A stretch of 49,406 nucleotides of DNA from Clostridium sp. N3C. GTDB lineage: Bacteria; Bacillota; Clostridia; Clostridiales; Clostridiaceae. The position numbers were made by a program, and so were the translations under genes. Positions 33,269-41,762 of the stretch are shown piece by piece. Within the stretch, counting starts at the first letter, position 1, and every line of letters starts with the position of its first letter. The stretch lies in assembly GCF_900095445.1 (NCBI RefSeq), contig NZ_FMJL01000027.1, positions 1-49,406 of the forward strand. Direction: 5' to 3'. The notes under the pieces were generated by a model. The model searched no databases. It worked only from the letters and a program-made list of their open reading frames with translations, and was not told the origin of the DNA.

Positions 33269-34489
33269 ATGTCGAGTGTTTTTGATGTTCTTCAAGAAAG
33301 AGGATACATAAAGCAGCTTACTCACGAAGACGAAATAAGGGAATTATTAGAAAAGGAAAAAGTAACTTTTTACATAGGTTTTGATCCTACTGCAGACAGT
33401 TTACATGTTGGACATTTCATGCAAATGATGGTAATGGCTCATATGCAAAGAGCAGGTCATTTTCCAATTGCCTTGATTGGTGGGGGAACTGCTATGATAG
33501 GGGACCCTTCTGGAAAGACTGATATGAGAAGAATGATGACAAGAGAAGAAATTGATCATAATGTAAATTGTTTTAAAGAACAGATGTCTCGATTCATAGA
33601 TTTTTCAGAAGGTAAGGCTTTGATTGTAAATAATGCAGACTGGTTATTGGATTTAAATTATGTAAATTTCATCAGAGAAATAGGTGTTCATTTCTCTGTA
33701 AATAAGATGCTTACAGCAGAATGTTTTAAGCAGAGACTAGAAAGGGGACTATCCTTCCTAGAATTTAACTACATGCTAATGCAAGGTTATGATTTCTTGG
33801 AATTGAATAGAAAATATGGTTGTGTTATGGAGCTTGGCGGTGACGATCAGTGGTCCAACATATTAGCTGGAGTGGATTTAATTAGAAGAAAAGAAGGAAA
33901 ACCTGCTTATGGTATGACCTTTACATTACTAACAAATAGTGAAGGTAAGAAAATGGGTAAGACTGAAAAAGGTGCTGTTTGGTTGGATAAGGAAAAAACT
34001 TCACCTTATGAGTTTTATCAGTACTGGAGAAATATAAATGATGCAGATGTCGAAAAATGTCTTGCATTATTAACCTTCCTTCCAATGGATGAGGTTAGAA
34101 GGCTAGGAGCTCTTCAAGGAGCAGAAATAAATGAAGCTAAAAAGGTACTAGCTTACGAAGTTACAAAGATTATTCATGGAGAAGAAGAAGCTGAAAAGGC
34201 AAGATCAGCTGCAGAGGCACTATTTAGTGGAGCAGGTAATCTAGAAAATGTACCAACTAGCACTATTACTAAAGATTCTCTTAACAAGCCTGTACTTGAT
34301 GTCTTAGTTGAACTTAAAATACTACCTTCAAAGGGAGAAGGAAGAAGACTTATACAACAAAATGGTCTTAGCATTAATGATACAAAAATAACTGATATTA
34401 ATAGAACTCTAATGGAAGAAGACTTCAAAGATGGCTATGCTCTTATAAGAAGGGGTAAGAAAAACTATAATAGAATAGTTGTTGAATAA
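33269..34489 (+). CDS. tyrS: Tyrosyl-tRNA synthetase
   Basis: A class Ic synthetase that charges tRNA-Tyr, 406 residues. Tyr-adenylate site: [16 protein letters not shown] with [26 protein letters not shown]. The second signature is [11 protein letters not shown]-terminal S4-like RNA-binding domain (about 340-400) ends [12 protein letters not shown]. The ATG at 33269 is chosen because GGAGGG lies six bases upstream; eight further codons are open but precede that site. Unlike trpS and leuS in this window, no T-box motif is found in the 225 bases before it. Confidence 0.96.
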   Translation: MSSVFDVLQERGYIKQLTHEDEIRELLEKEKVTFYIGFDPTADSLHVGHFMQMMVMAHMQRAGHFPIALIGGGTAMIGDPSGKTDMRRMMTREEIDHNVNCFKEQMSRFIDFSEGKALIVNNADWLLDLNYVNFIREIGVHFSVNKMLTAECFKQRLERGLSFLEFNYMLMQGYDFLELNRKYGCVMELGGDDQWSNILAGVDLIRRKEGKPAYGMTFTLLTNSEGKKMGKTEKGAVWLDKEKTSPYEFYQYWRNINDADVEKCLALLTFLPMDEVRRLGALQGAEINEAKKVLAYEVTKIIHGEEEAEKARSAAEALFSGAGNLENVPTSTITKDSLNKPVLDVLVELKILPSKGEGRRLIQQNGLSINDTKITDINRTLMEEDFKDGYALIRRGKKNYNRIVVE

Positions 34490-34495
34490 TTAAGT

Positions 34496-34524
34496 AAGCT
34501 TGCCTTAGGGCAGGCTTATTTTTT
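34496..34524 (+). terminator. Terminator after tyrS
   Basis: AAGCTTGCC (34496-34504) pairs with GGCAGGCTT (34509-34517, one G-U), followed by ATTTTTT. Confidence 0.85.
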
Positions 34525-34580
34525 ACTCTACAATTTAATTAATTAAACTTATGATCCATCATATTTCAATAGGAATAGAC

Positions 34581-34608
34581 TTAATTTATATAGATAAGTT
34601 ACGATAAT
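34581..34608 (+). promoter_or_regulatory. Possible flagellar-type (sigma-28-like) promoter
   Basis: TTAA at 34581, a 16-base spacer and ACGATAAT at 34601-34608 resemble the TAAA-N15-CCGATAA pattern of flagellar sigma factors, upstream of the FliK-like/FlhB-like pair. The region is AT-rich and also offers sigma-A-like -10 boxes, so this is weak. Confidence 0.2.
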
Positions 34609-34662
34609 TATATTATAGAGTAAAGGATAGTTTATTAGGTAAGTGTGGTTGGGGGTGAAAAA

Positions 34663-36687
34663 GTGGCCGGTATAAGAGATGTTTCGCAAATTTATAATTC
34701 TACTAATAGAAAAATAACAGGTAAACTTAGCTTCAATGTAGGGGATAGCTTTTCTGCTAAAATTTTGAATAGCAGTGAAGATGGAAAGGAAGTAACGGTT
34801 AGAACTATAGATGGATGGCAGTTTCCTGCTATTCTAGAAGAGCCTTTAGACTTGTTGCCAGAATCATTGGTTAAATTTCAGGTTCTTGGCTATGATAAGG
34901 GAGAAATAAAACTTAAGTTAGTTCCAAAGGAGCAAGGTGAAAAAACTAGTGAAGAGGAGTCCTTGTTACAGATAGCCAAAAATAATAATTTAGGAGAAGA
35001 GGATATAAGAATATTAAAAAGTATGACTACTTTTTCTATTCCTTTAGATAGAGAAAATATATCTAAAGTAAAATCCCTTGTAGATTTTCAAAATAAGATA
35101 AACAAGGATCCTGATGAAATAGATCAATTTATATTAAAGTATCTGAAAAGTAATCAAATTAGCAGTGAAAGCAAGGAAGGTATAGAAATTACTAATACTT
35201 TGCGTAGTTTTTTTGAAGAGTTTAAGGAAATGTCTTTAGAAGAAATTCTTTTTTTCCAAGAGAATGGAATTGAACTGACAGAGGATAATATTAAGAGTTA
35301 TAGGGACTTATTTGAAAAACCTCAGGGCATGAATAACAGCCTAAAGAATATTATAGATACAATTAATAGCTCTCAACAGGAAAAATCCTATAATGCAAAA
35401 ATAGAGGCTAATGGATTTACTAAGTCAGAATTATTTATGGACAAGGACTTAAGTAATGAGTTTTTACAGGTTTATTACAAAGATGTAGAAGTAGAAAGAG
35501 AAATTAATGACAATTATAGAGATATAAATAAAGATAGTAACAAGGAAATAAATCGGGATAATCATCAGGACATTAGCAAAGACAATTATAAAGAAGTAAA
35601 TAAAGATAACTACAAAGAAATAATCCAAGGTAATTACGAAGAACTAAGTAATGATAATTACAAGGAAATAGGTAAAGAAAATTTTAAAGAGATAAATATA
35701 GACGATTACAAAGAAATAAACCATAAAGAAATAAATAAAGACAACTATAAAGAGACTTTAAGCAAAATTAATAATAATCAGTTGGGGGGGCAAGGTGAGA
35801 GTAAGGTAAAATCATCCCTATCAAAGGATTTAGATGAAAAGCTTAATCAAGTTATAATGGAAGAGGTTGCTGTTCCATTAAAGGAAAGTGAAGAAGAGGT
35901 TAAATTTATAATAAAAGAAAAAATAGTGTCTAAAATTCTTGAAAAAATTGAAGAAAGTATCCAAACCAAGGGCAAGGTTGAAGGAAAGGAAATAATTAAT
36001 TTTATAAAGGATGATTTTAAAAATACACCTGAGTTGAAAGGCTTCTTAAAGGAAAAGGACGTAGAGAACATGCTTTTAAGATTAAGTAATAATAAAGAAT
36101 TAAATGAGTTAATGGATCTTAAAAGAAATGACAATATCAGCAAGATGGTTTTGAACCAAGTTAAAGATAAAATTGAAGAATTAAAGACTATGGTAAAAAA
36201 TGTTATAGATGCCAAGTCAGAATTAGATCCTAAAACCTGGAATGGAATACTTAATAGTGTGAAAGCTAATATTAATGATATTAAGATTTTTAATACAATT
36301 TCCGGTGAGTATTATTATATTGATATTCCTGTGAAATTCATGGAGGATGACTATCCTTGTAAGCTAATAATAAAGGATGACAGGAAGAAAGGTAAGCGAA
36401 TAGATTCAAACAATGTAAAAATGGCAGTAAGCGTTTCAACTATTAAGATGGGTAAAATTGATATATATATAGATCTTAAAGAAAGAAATATGAAGCTGGA
36501 TTTTAAATGTGAAGAGCAGTGGGTAAAAGTACTGGATGCGTCAAAGGAAAGATTATATAAAATATTGGTCAGTAATAACTATAATGTGTCTATTAATGTT
36601 TCTGAAAGAGAAAAAGAAATGAACTTTGCAAATTGTAGAGAATTTTTCCAGGATACTCATAACTCAAATATAAATGTTGTAGTTTAA
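34663..36687 (+). CDS. FliK-like (YlqG-type) protein with octapeptide repeat
   Basis: About 674 residues. Residues about 15-85 form a small beta-rich domain (GDSFSAKIL; VKFQVLGYD). The middle is charged and helical, and includes an 8-residue repeat. The last 130 residues (FNTISGEYYYIDIPVKF; MGKIDIYIDLKER; SNNYNVSINVS) have the beta pattern of FliK C-terminal domains. It is followed 12 bases later by a stand-alone FlhB C-terminal-like gene, the same order as ylqG-ylqH in Bacillus. FliK controls export-substrate switching through FlhB in flagella; whether this protein does so is inferred. Start GTG 34663 is favoured by GGGGGTG at 34651-34657; GTG 34645 is the alternative. Confidence 0.65.
   Translation: MAGIRDVSQIYNSTNRKITGKLSFNVGDSFSAKILNSSEDGKEVTVRTIDGWQFPAILEEPLDLLPESLVKFQVLGYDKGEIKLKLVPKEQGEKTSEEESLLQIAKNNNLGEEDIRILKSMTTFSIPLDRENISKVKSLVDFQNKINKDPDEIDQFILKYLKSNQISSESKEGIEITNTLRSFFEEFKEMSLEEILFFQENGIELTEDNIKSYRDLFEKPQGMNNSLKNIIDTINSSQQEKSYNAKIEANGFTKSELFMDKDLSNEFLQVYYKDVEVEREINDNYRDINKDSNKEINRDNHQDISKDNYKEVNKDNYKEIIQGNYEELSNDNYKEIGKENFKEINIDDYKEINHKEINKDNYKETLSKINNNQLGGQGESKVKSSLSKDLDEKLNQVIMEEVAVPLKESEEEVKFIIKEKIVSKILEKIEESIQTKGKVEGKEIINFIKDDFKNTPELKGFLKEKDVENMLLRLSNNKELNELMDLKRNDNISKMVLNQVKDKIEELKTMVKNVIDAKSELDPKTWNGILNSVKANINDIKIFNTISGEYYYIDIPVKFMEDDYPCKLIIKDDRKKGKRIDSNNVKMAVSVSTIKMGKIDIYIDLKERNMKLDFKCEEQWVKVLDASKERLYKILVSNNYNVSINVSEREKEMNFANCREFFQDTHNSNINVVV
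35506..35760 (+). repeat. 24-bp coding repeat (octapeptide, about ten copies)
   Basis: Ten full copies and one 5-residue partial copy of an 8-residue unit, consensus K-D-N-Y-K-E-I-N, lie in the middle of the FliK-like protein. Asp2, Tyr4 and Glu6/Ile7 are best kept. Copies have drifted at third bases, so the array is not a recent expansion. One unit (HKEIN) has lost three residues. Confidence 0.92.
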
Positions 36688-36699
36688 AAGGTGAAAGAT

Positions 36700-36957
36700 A
36701 TGGAAAAAAGAAGGAAAGCGGCAGCTTTAAAATATGAGCAAAATTATGATGCTCCAATAGTAACGGCGGCGGGCGTTGGATTTATAGCAGATAAGATCAT
36801 TGAAAGTGCAAAGGAAAATGAAGTCCCCATAGTAGAAAACAAGGAGTTAGCAGATTTGTTAAACAATGTAGATGTAAATAGTGCTATTCCTGTAGAATTA
36901 TATGAGTCTGTAGCTGAAATCATAGCTTTTGTAATTGATTTAGATAAGGAATTATAG
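36700..36957 (+). CDS. Stand-alone FlhB C-terminal (YlqH/FlhX-like) protein
   Basis: An 85-residue cytoplasmic protein matching only the part of FlhB/EscU that remains after autocleavage: ALKY, DAPIVTAAGVGFIADKI, AKENEVPIVENKELADLL, IPVELYESVAEIIAFV. The NPTH cleavage motif itself is absent because the protein begins just after that point. In FlhX proteins this fragment can replace part of FlhB function; here the role is inferred. The ATG at 36700 has AAGGTG six bases upstream. It is tightly linked (12 bases) to the FliK-like gene and 40 bases before the phosphoesterase gene. Confidence 0.88.
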   Translation: MEKRRKAAALKYEQNYDAPIVTAAGVGFIADKIIESAKENEVPIVENKELADLLNNVDVNSAIPVELYESVAEIIAFVIDLDKEL

Positions 36958-36997
36958 AGTCTATTAGCTAATATTAAAAAAGAGGGTTGGTGATTAA

Positions 36998-37684
36998 ATG
37001 GCTCTTTATGCAATATCAGATCTGCATTTATCCTTAAGCCTTGATAAGCCTATGGATATATTTGGGGATAATTGGTATATGCACCATGAAAAAATCAAAG
37101 ATAATTGGCTAAAAGTTGTTAAAGAGGATGATACGGTATTAATTGCTGGAGATCTATCCTGGTCTATGAAAATGGAAGATGGACAAAAAGAACTCCATTG
37201 GATTCATCAATTACCCGGTAAGAAAATTATGATAAAGGGTAATCATGATTATTGGTGGGGGAGCATTTCTAAATTGAATAGCCTCTATGAAGATATGCAT
37301 TTTATTCAAAACAATCATTTTTCTTATAAAAATTATGCTATATGTGGAACTAGAGGATGGATTTGTCCTGGTACAGATAAATTTGAAGAGAAGGATTTAA
37401 AGATTTATAATAGGGAATTAAATAGATTAAGACTTTCTCTAGATAGCGCTAAAAAAGATGGTTATAGCAAGATTATAGCAATGCTTCATTATCCTCCTAC
37501 CAATGAGAAATTTGAAGATTCAGGCTTCACTGATATCTTAAAAGAATATTCAGTAGAGAAGGTTATATATGGGCACCTTCATGGCCCTTTTCATTATAAC
37601 TTATTAAATGGTGAAAGAGATGGTATTGAATACTTGCTTACATCCTGTGATTATCTTGATTTTAAATTAATAAGATTGATGTAA
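36998..37684 (+). CDS. Calcineurin-like metallophosphoesterase
   Basis: A 228-residue cytoplasmic dinuclear-metal phosphoesterase. All five metal-site motifs are visible: SDLHL (residues 7-11), GDLSW, GNHDYWW, the LHYPP His and GHLHG. The substrate is not predictable; this subgroup is generally annotated only as metallophosphoesterase. GGTTGGTG lies before the ATG. It is the third gene in the run after the FliK-like and FlhB-like genes and probably shares their transcript, ending at a terminator. Confidence 0.9.
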   Translation: MALYAISDLHLSLSLDKPMDIFGDNWYMHHEKIKDNWLKVVKEDDTVLIAGDLSWSMKMEDGQKELHWIHQLPGKKIMIKGNHDYWWGSISKLNSLYEDMHFIQNNHFSYKNYAICGTRGWICPGTDKFEEKDLKIYNRELNRLRLSLDSAKKDGYSKIIAMLHYPPTNEKFEDSGFTDILKEYSVEKVIYGHLHGPFHYNLLNGERDGIEYLLTSCDYLDFKLIRLM

Positions 37685-37709
37685 AGGAATGTGTAAATAT
37701 AACTATAGG

Positions 37710-37733
37710 AAGTGGCTTTTTAGCCACTTTTTT
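37710..37733 (+). terminator. Terminator after the metallophosphoesterase gene
   Basis: AAGTGGCT - TTTT - AGCCACTT stem followed by a T-run. Confidence 0.88.
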
Positions 37734-37798
37734 GGTTATTTTTATTAAATTGTGAAATACTATAAGTATCTCTAATATAAATATTGAAGAATAATTAT

Positions 37799-37850
37799 TT
37801 GACAAATAAATCGCTATATCGTAATATATGAATATATAAATAATATATTA
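37799..37850 (+). promoter_or_regulatory. Promoter and candidate ArsR operator
   Basis: TTGACA (37799-37804), 17-bp spacer, TAATAT (37822-37827) make a good sigma-A promoter. Overlapping the -10 and transcription start, TAATATAT (37822-37829) and ATATATTA (37843-37850) form an inverted repeat around an AT-rich centre, like operators of ArsR-family repressors. The adjacent gene encodes such a repressor, so autoregulation is likely but inferred. Confidence 0.6.
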
Positions 37851-37869
37851 TTTAAAAGAGGTTTTTATT

Positions 37870-38157
37870 ATGGATCATAATTACAAGGAATTAGAAGAAG
37901 TTAGTGAATTATTAAAGGTGTTAGCTCATCCTGTTAGGTTGTGTATAGTAAAAGGGCTTCTAAACAATGGTGGATGCAATGTAAGTTTCATGCAACAATG
38001 CCTTGATGTCCCTCAATCTACTGTATCTCAGCACTTGCAAAAACTAAAGAGTGCTGGAATTATTCAAGGGGAAAGAAAGGGGCTAGAGATAACTTATAGG
38101 GTTATAGATGAGAGAGCAGCAAAAATAATTAAGTTTTTAACTGAGGATAAGGAGTAA
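37870..38157 (+). CDS. ArsR-family repressor, possible persulfide sensor
   Basis: A 95-residue winged-helix repressor: LLKVLAHPVRL dimer/helix segment, recognition helix PQSTVSQHLQKLKSAG at about 48-63, then the wing GLEITYRV. Three cysteines, Cys25 (RLCIV), Cys36 (GGC) and Cys44 (QQC), lie in the first half; the Cys-rich layout is reminiscent of the persulfide-sensing SqrR/BigR group rather than of the metal-binding ELCVCDL motif of SmtB. The sensor role is inferred from these cysteines and from the sulfur-relay enzyme 27 bases downstream, with which it should be co-transcribed. Confidence 0.88.
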   Translation: MDHNYKELEEVSELLKVLAHPVRLCIVKGLLNNGGCNVSFMQQCLDVPQSTVSQHLQKLKSAGIIQGERKGLEITYRVIDERAAKIIKFLTEDKE

Positions 38158-38184
38158 TCTAATTATTAACTTGGAGGTTTTAAC

Positions 38185-40650
38185 ATGGGAAAAAAGATCT
38201 TAATAGTAGGTGGAGTAGCTGGAGGAGCTTCAGCTGCTGCAAGAATTAGAAGATTGGATGAAAGTGCAGAAATAATTATGTTTGAAAGGGATGAATATAT
38301 ATCCTTTGCAAACTGCGGTTTGCCCTATTATATAGGAGGCAGTATCAAAGAAAGAGAAAAGCTACTGGTACAGACTCCAGAAGCAATGAAGAGAAGATTT
38401 AAAATAGATGTTAGAATAAACAGTGAGGTAATTTCTGTAAATACAGAGGAAAAGACTGTTAAGGTTAAAACAAAAGATGGGGAAGAATATGAGGAAAGTT
38501 ATGATTATATTTTGTTATCTCCAGGGGCAAAGTCATTAAAACCTCCAATTCCGGGAATAGAAAATAAAAAAATATTTACATTAAGAAATGTGGCAGATAC
38601 GGATAAAATTAAGGCTGTTGTTGATAGTAAAAATATAAGAAAAGCAGTGGTAATAGGCGGTGGATACATAGGCGTTGAAATGGCTGAAAATCTTATTGAT
38701 GGAGGCTTAGAGGTAACGCTAATTGAAGCTGCAGAGCATATTCTTGCTCCCTTTGATGATGAAATGTCTGCTATGGCGGAAAAGGAATTGGTGGAGCATG
38801 GAGTAAACTTAATTTTAAAGGATGGAGTAAAGGCCTTTCAGGAAAAGGAAGGATCCCTAGAAGTAACATTGTCTAGTGGTACAATTGTAAAGGCAGATAT
38901 GGCTATATTAGCCATTGGAGTAATGCCAGATACAGCCTTTTTAAAGAACAGTGGAATACAGTTAAATGAGAGGGGTCATATAATTACTGATGAGCATATG
39001 AGAACTAATGTTGATGGGGTTTATGCCGTTGGGGATGCGGTTGTGGTGAAGGATTTTGTCACCGGTGAAAAGGCTGCTATACCTTTAGCTGGTCCTGCAA
39101 ACAGACAGGGGAGAATAGCAGCGGACAATATATGTGGTCTTGATACTACATATAAAGGTTCCCAGGGCACTTCCATAATAAAGATTTTTGATATGACAGC
39201 AGCAAGCACTGGTGCAAATGAAAGAACCTTAAAAAAATATAATATTCCTTATAAGGTTATATATGTTCATCCTAATTCTCATGCATCATATTACCCGGGA
39301 GCTAGCCAATTAACTATAAAATTAATATTTAATGATGAAGGAAGAATTTTAGGAGCTCAAGTTATAGGTTATGATGGGGTAGATAAGACCATAGATGTAT
39401 TTGCAACGGTTATGAGGCTTAAGGGTACTATATACGATTTGACAGAGTTAGAGTTAGCCTATGCACCACCATACTCCTCTGCAAAATCTCCAGCTAATAT
39501 GGCAGGATTTGTAGCTGAAAATTTGTTACAGGGAAGAATGGAAGTATTTAGATGGGAAGATATAGATGGTGAGTTAAATGATAATTTCCAACTAATAGAT
39601 GTAAGAACTGAAATAGAATATGAAAATGGACATTTAGACAATGCTATTCTTATGCCTGTAGATGATTTGAGAAATAGGTTGCAGCAATTAGATAAGGATA
39701 AGGAGACATATCTTTACTGTCAAGTAGGATTAAGAGGATATATTGCTACAAGAATATTAGAGCAAAATGGTTTTAAAGTAAAAAACATGACTGGAGGTTA
39801 TAGAACCTATTCTAGCAGTGAGTTTAAACCGGATCTTAAAGGTAAGAATACTAATAAAGGTGATGATGACAAAATGATGGGAAATACTGAAGAGGAAAAG
39901 GTAAATAAAGAAGATAGTAAAATCTCTAAGGAATTAGATGCCACTGGCCTATGTTGCCCAGGTCCCATAATGTCTGTAAAATCTAGTTTAGATAGTTTAA
40001 AGGAAGGTGAAATAATTAGGGTTACTGCTTCAGATCCAGGTTTTTATGAGGATATAAAATCTTGGTGTAGTAAAACTGGCAATGAGCTTTTAGAGCTTAA
40101 TAAAGAGGCGGGAAAAATAACTGCCATAATTAAAAAGGGAAAAGAAGGAGAAAAGGTTACTATTGGTTCTGGCGCTACGAGGGATAATAAGACTATGATT
40201 GTATTTAGCGGAGATTTAGATAAGGCTATAGCTTCCTTTATTATAGCTAATGGGGCAGCAAGTATGGGAAAAAAGGTAACAATGTTCTTTACCTTCTGGG
40301 GAATTAATATTTTAAGAAAGCATGATAAGGTAAAGACTGATAAAGGATTTGTTGAGAAAGTCTTTGGAGTTATGATGCCAAGAGGAAGCAAGAAATTGAA
40401 GCTTTCTAAAATGAATATGGCAGGAATAGGTCCTAAAATGATAAGAGGAATTATGAAGAAAAATAATGTAAATTCCCTTGAAGAACTAATTAAGTCCGCT
40501 ATAGATAATGGTGTAGAAATAGTTGCTTGTCAAATGTCTATGGATCTTCTAGGCTTGAAGAAGGAAGAGCTTATAGATGGTGTTAAAATAGGTGGAGTAG
40601 GTTATTATCTAGGAGAGGCTGAAGAATCAAATGTTAACTTGTTTATATAA
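38185..40650 (+). CDS. cdr: CoA-disulfide reductase-rhodanese-TusA-DsrE fusion
   Basis: An 821-residue cytoplasmic flavoprotein with four sulfur modules in line. Residues 1-445 form a CoA-disulfide reductase: FAD-binding GGVAGGASAAARIRR, active-site Cys44 in FANCGLPYY, NAD site VVIGGGYIGVEMAE, and AVGDAV. Residues about 455-550 form a rhodanese domain with Cys512 in YCQVGLRGY. A Lys/Glu-rich linker leads to a TusA-like domain (about 583-655) with ATGLCCPGP and Cys591. Residues about 665-821 form a DsrE2-like domain with Cys782 in VACQM. The layout suggests capture and relay of persulfide sulfur, or persulfide/polysulfide reduction using CoA. TTGGAGG precedes the ATG. It forms a two-gene unit with the ArsR regulator. 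Confidence 0.93.
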   Translation: MGKKILIVGGVAGGASAAARIRRLDESAEIIMFERDEYISFANCGLPYYIGGSIKEREKLLVQTPEAMKRRFKIDVRINSEVISVNTEEKTVKVKTKDGEEYEESYDYILLSPGAKSLKPPIPGIENKKIFTLRNVADTDKIKAVVDSKNIRKAVVIGGGYIGVEMAENLIDGGLEVTLIEAAEHILAPFDDEMSAMAEKELVEHGVNLILKDGVKAFQEKEGSLEVTLSSGTIVKADMAILAIGVMPDTAFLKNSGIQLNERGHIITDEHMRTNVDGVYAVGDAVVVKDFVTGEKAAIPLAGPANRQGRIAADNICGLDTTYKGSQGTSIIKIFDMTAASTGANERTLKKYNIPYKVIYVHPNSHASYYPGASQLTIKLIFNDEGRILGAQVIGYDGVDKTIDVFATVMRLKGTIYDLTELELAYAPPYSSAKSPANMAGFVAENLLQGRMEVFRWEDIDGELNDNFQLIDVRTEIEYENGHLDNAILMPVDDLRNRLQQLDKDKETYLYCQVGLRGYIATRILEQNGFKVKNMTGGYRTYSSSEFKPDLKGKNTNKGDDDKMMGNTEEEKVNKEDSKISKELDATGLCCPGPIMSVKSSLDSLKEGEIIRVTASDPGFYEDIKSWCSKTGNELLELNKEAGKITAIIKKGKEGEKVTIGSGATRDNKTMIVFSGDLDKAIASFIIANGAASMGKKVTMFFTFWGINILRKHDKVKTDKGFVEKVFGVMMPRGSKKLKLSKMNMAGIGPKMIRGIMKKNNVNSLEELIKSAIDNGVEIVACQMSMDLLGLKKEELIDGVKIGGVGYYLGEAEESNVNLFI

Positions 40651-40656
40651 ATAATT

Positions 40657-40702
40657 AAAGCTTGTTCTTAGCAAAAAAGCTATGAACAAGCTTTATTTTT
40701 GA
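40657..40702. terminator. Bidirectional terminator
   Basis: AAAGCTTGTTC (40657-40667) pairs with GAACAAGCTTT (40684-40694), extended inside by TAGC/GCTA, and followed by ATTTTT. It lies between the convergent cdr and DUF2225 genes. Confidence 0.85.
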
Positions 40703-40706
40703 TGAT

Positions 40707-41606
40707 CTACTTTTGATGATTAGATTTTAATCCTTTGAAAAGTGATTTGAAAAAACCAGTTTTTTTATTGGAGTTATTATTTTCTTCAACGATTGGTTCA
40801 TCTTTTTTAGCTTCCTTAATCAAATCTTTTTGATCTCGGGCTAAGTCTTTGAGTTTAGGAGATACTGAAGGGGTAGTAATAACTTTACTAAACCATTGCA
40901 TTGCTTTGTCAAAGTCTCCTACTCTTCTGCTAAGTTCTCCTATTAAATACATGGTTGTGAATCTATCCATACCATATATAGGGAAGTTTTCCTCTGAGTA
41001 AGCATGTTCTAATCCTTCTAAAGCTTGCTTTAAAAATTGCATTTCATTGCTTTCATCACCTTTAAGCCTATACATCCAAGCAATTTTCAAGCAATTCATA
41101 GCCTTGCTACTGTATTTTGCGTTTATTGCTACATAATTTAGCAGGGATAATTTGTATCGTTCTATGGCTATATTTACATCATATACTTGAGGGTAGATTT
41201 TGCCCTTCCACCTACTAGTTATTTGCTTCTTTACATTTTCAATCTGATAATCTTTAATATTAGGAAAATCTTTTTTCATTGCAGCATATCCGCAGCTATT
41301 GCAAAGCCAAACATCATAAAAGTAAGGGTTTATATTTGAATATCTTATAAAAAGATCAGAATCTTTTTTTACAATTCTAGGTGCTGAAATTTTTACTGCT
41401 CTTGCTGAAAATAAATTACCACAAACTGGACACTCAATTTTTTTATTATATAATAATTCACTTTCCTTCTTTATTAATGCTTCTTCTGAAGTTTTTTTAT
41501 CCTCCTTCTTTTCTTCTTCTTCTTGTTGATAAAGATTTAAATCTTTAATGTCTTCAAAACCTAGTTCTTCCATATCAGAAAAAAGGTTCTTAGATTCATT
41601 ACTCAT
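40707..41606 (-). CDS. DUF2225 domain protein
   Basis: A 299-residue cytoplasmic protein. After an acidic N-terminus (residues 1-50), two Cys pairs, CPVCGNLF (about 59-66) and CNSCGYAA (about 101-108), form a likely zinc site of the DUF2225 family. Residues about 150-265 are helical, with TPR-like segments (NCLKIAWMYRLKGD; YLIGELSRRVGDFDKAMQWF). The tail is basic. The family function is unknown; TPR-like helices suggest protein binding. GGAGTGA lies before the ATG. It is divergent from the alarmone synthetase gene. Confidence 0.88.
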   Translation of the reverse strand: MSNESKNLFSDMEELGFEDIKDLNLYQQEEEEKKEDKKTSEEALIKKESELLYNKKIECPVCGNLFSARAVKISAPRIVKKDSDLFIRYSNINPYFYDVWLCNSCGYAAMKKDFPNIKDYQIENVKKQITSRWKGKIYPQVYDVNIAIERYKLSLLNYVAINAKYSSKAMNCLKIAWMYRLKGDESNEMQFLKQALEGLEHAYSEENFPIYGMDRFTTMYLIGELSRRVGDFDKAMQWFSKVITTPSVSPKLKDLARDQKDLIKEAKKDEPIVEENNNSNKKTGFFKSLFKGLKSNHQK

Positions 41607-41762
41607 ATTTTCACTCCTAGCTGCAAATGAAATCGTATAATATATACTATATGACTTTATTATAAAGGATAAAAAGCTTTAAAATCAAATTTAATAATAT
41701 AATTATGCTTTGGTATTTTTTTTGGTATAATATAAGGTACAGTAACAGTAGAGGTGGTTAAT

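Noticed and set aside
35506..35760. Direct repeats considered as a CRISPR array
   Set aside because: The period is 24 bp with no unique spacers; the repeats are coding and in frame.
35847..36215. Open frame antisense to the FliK-like gene
   Set aside because: Composition mirrors the Lys/Glu-rich sense strand; no start signal or recognisable domain.
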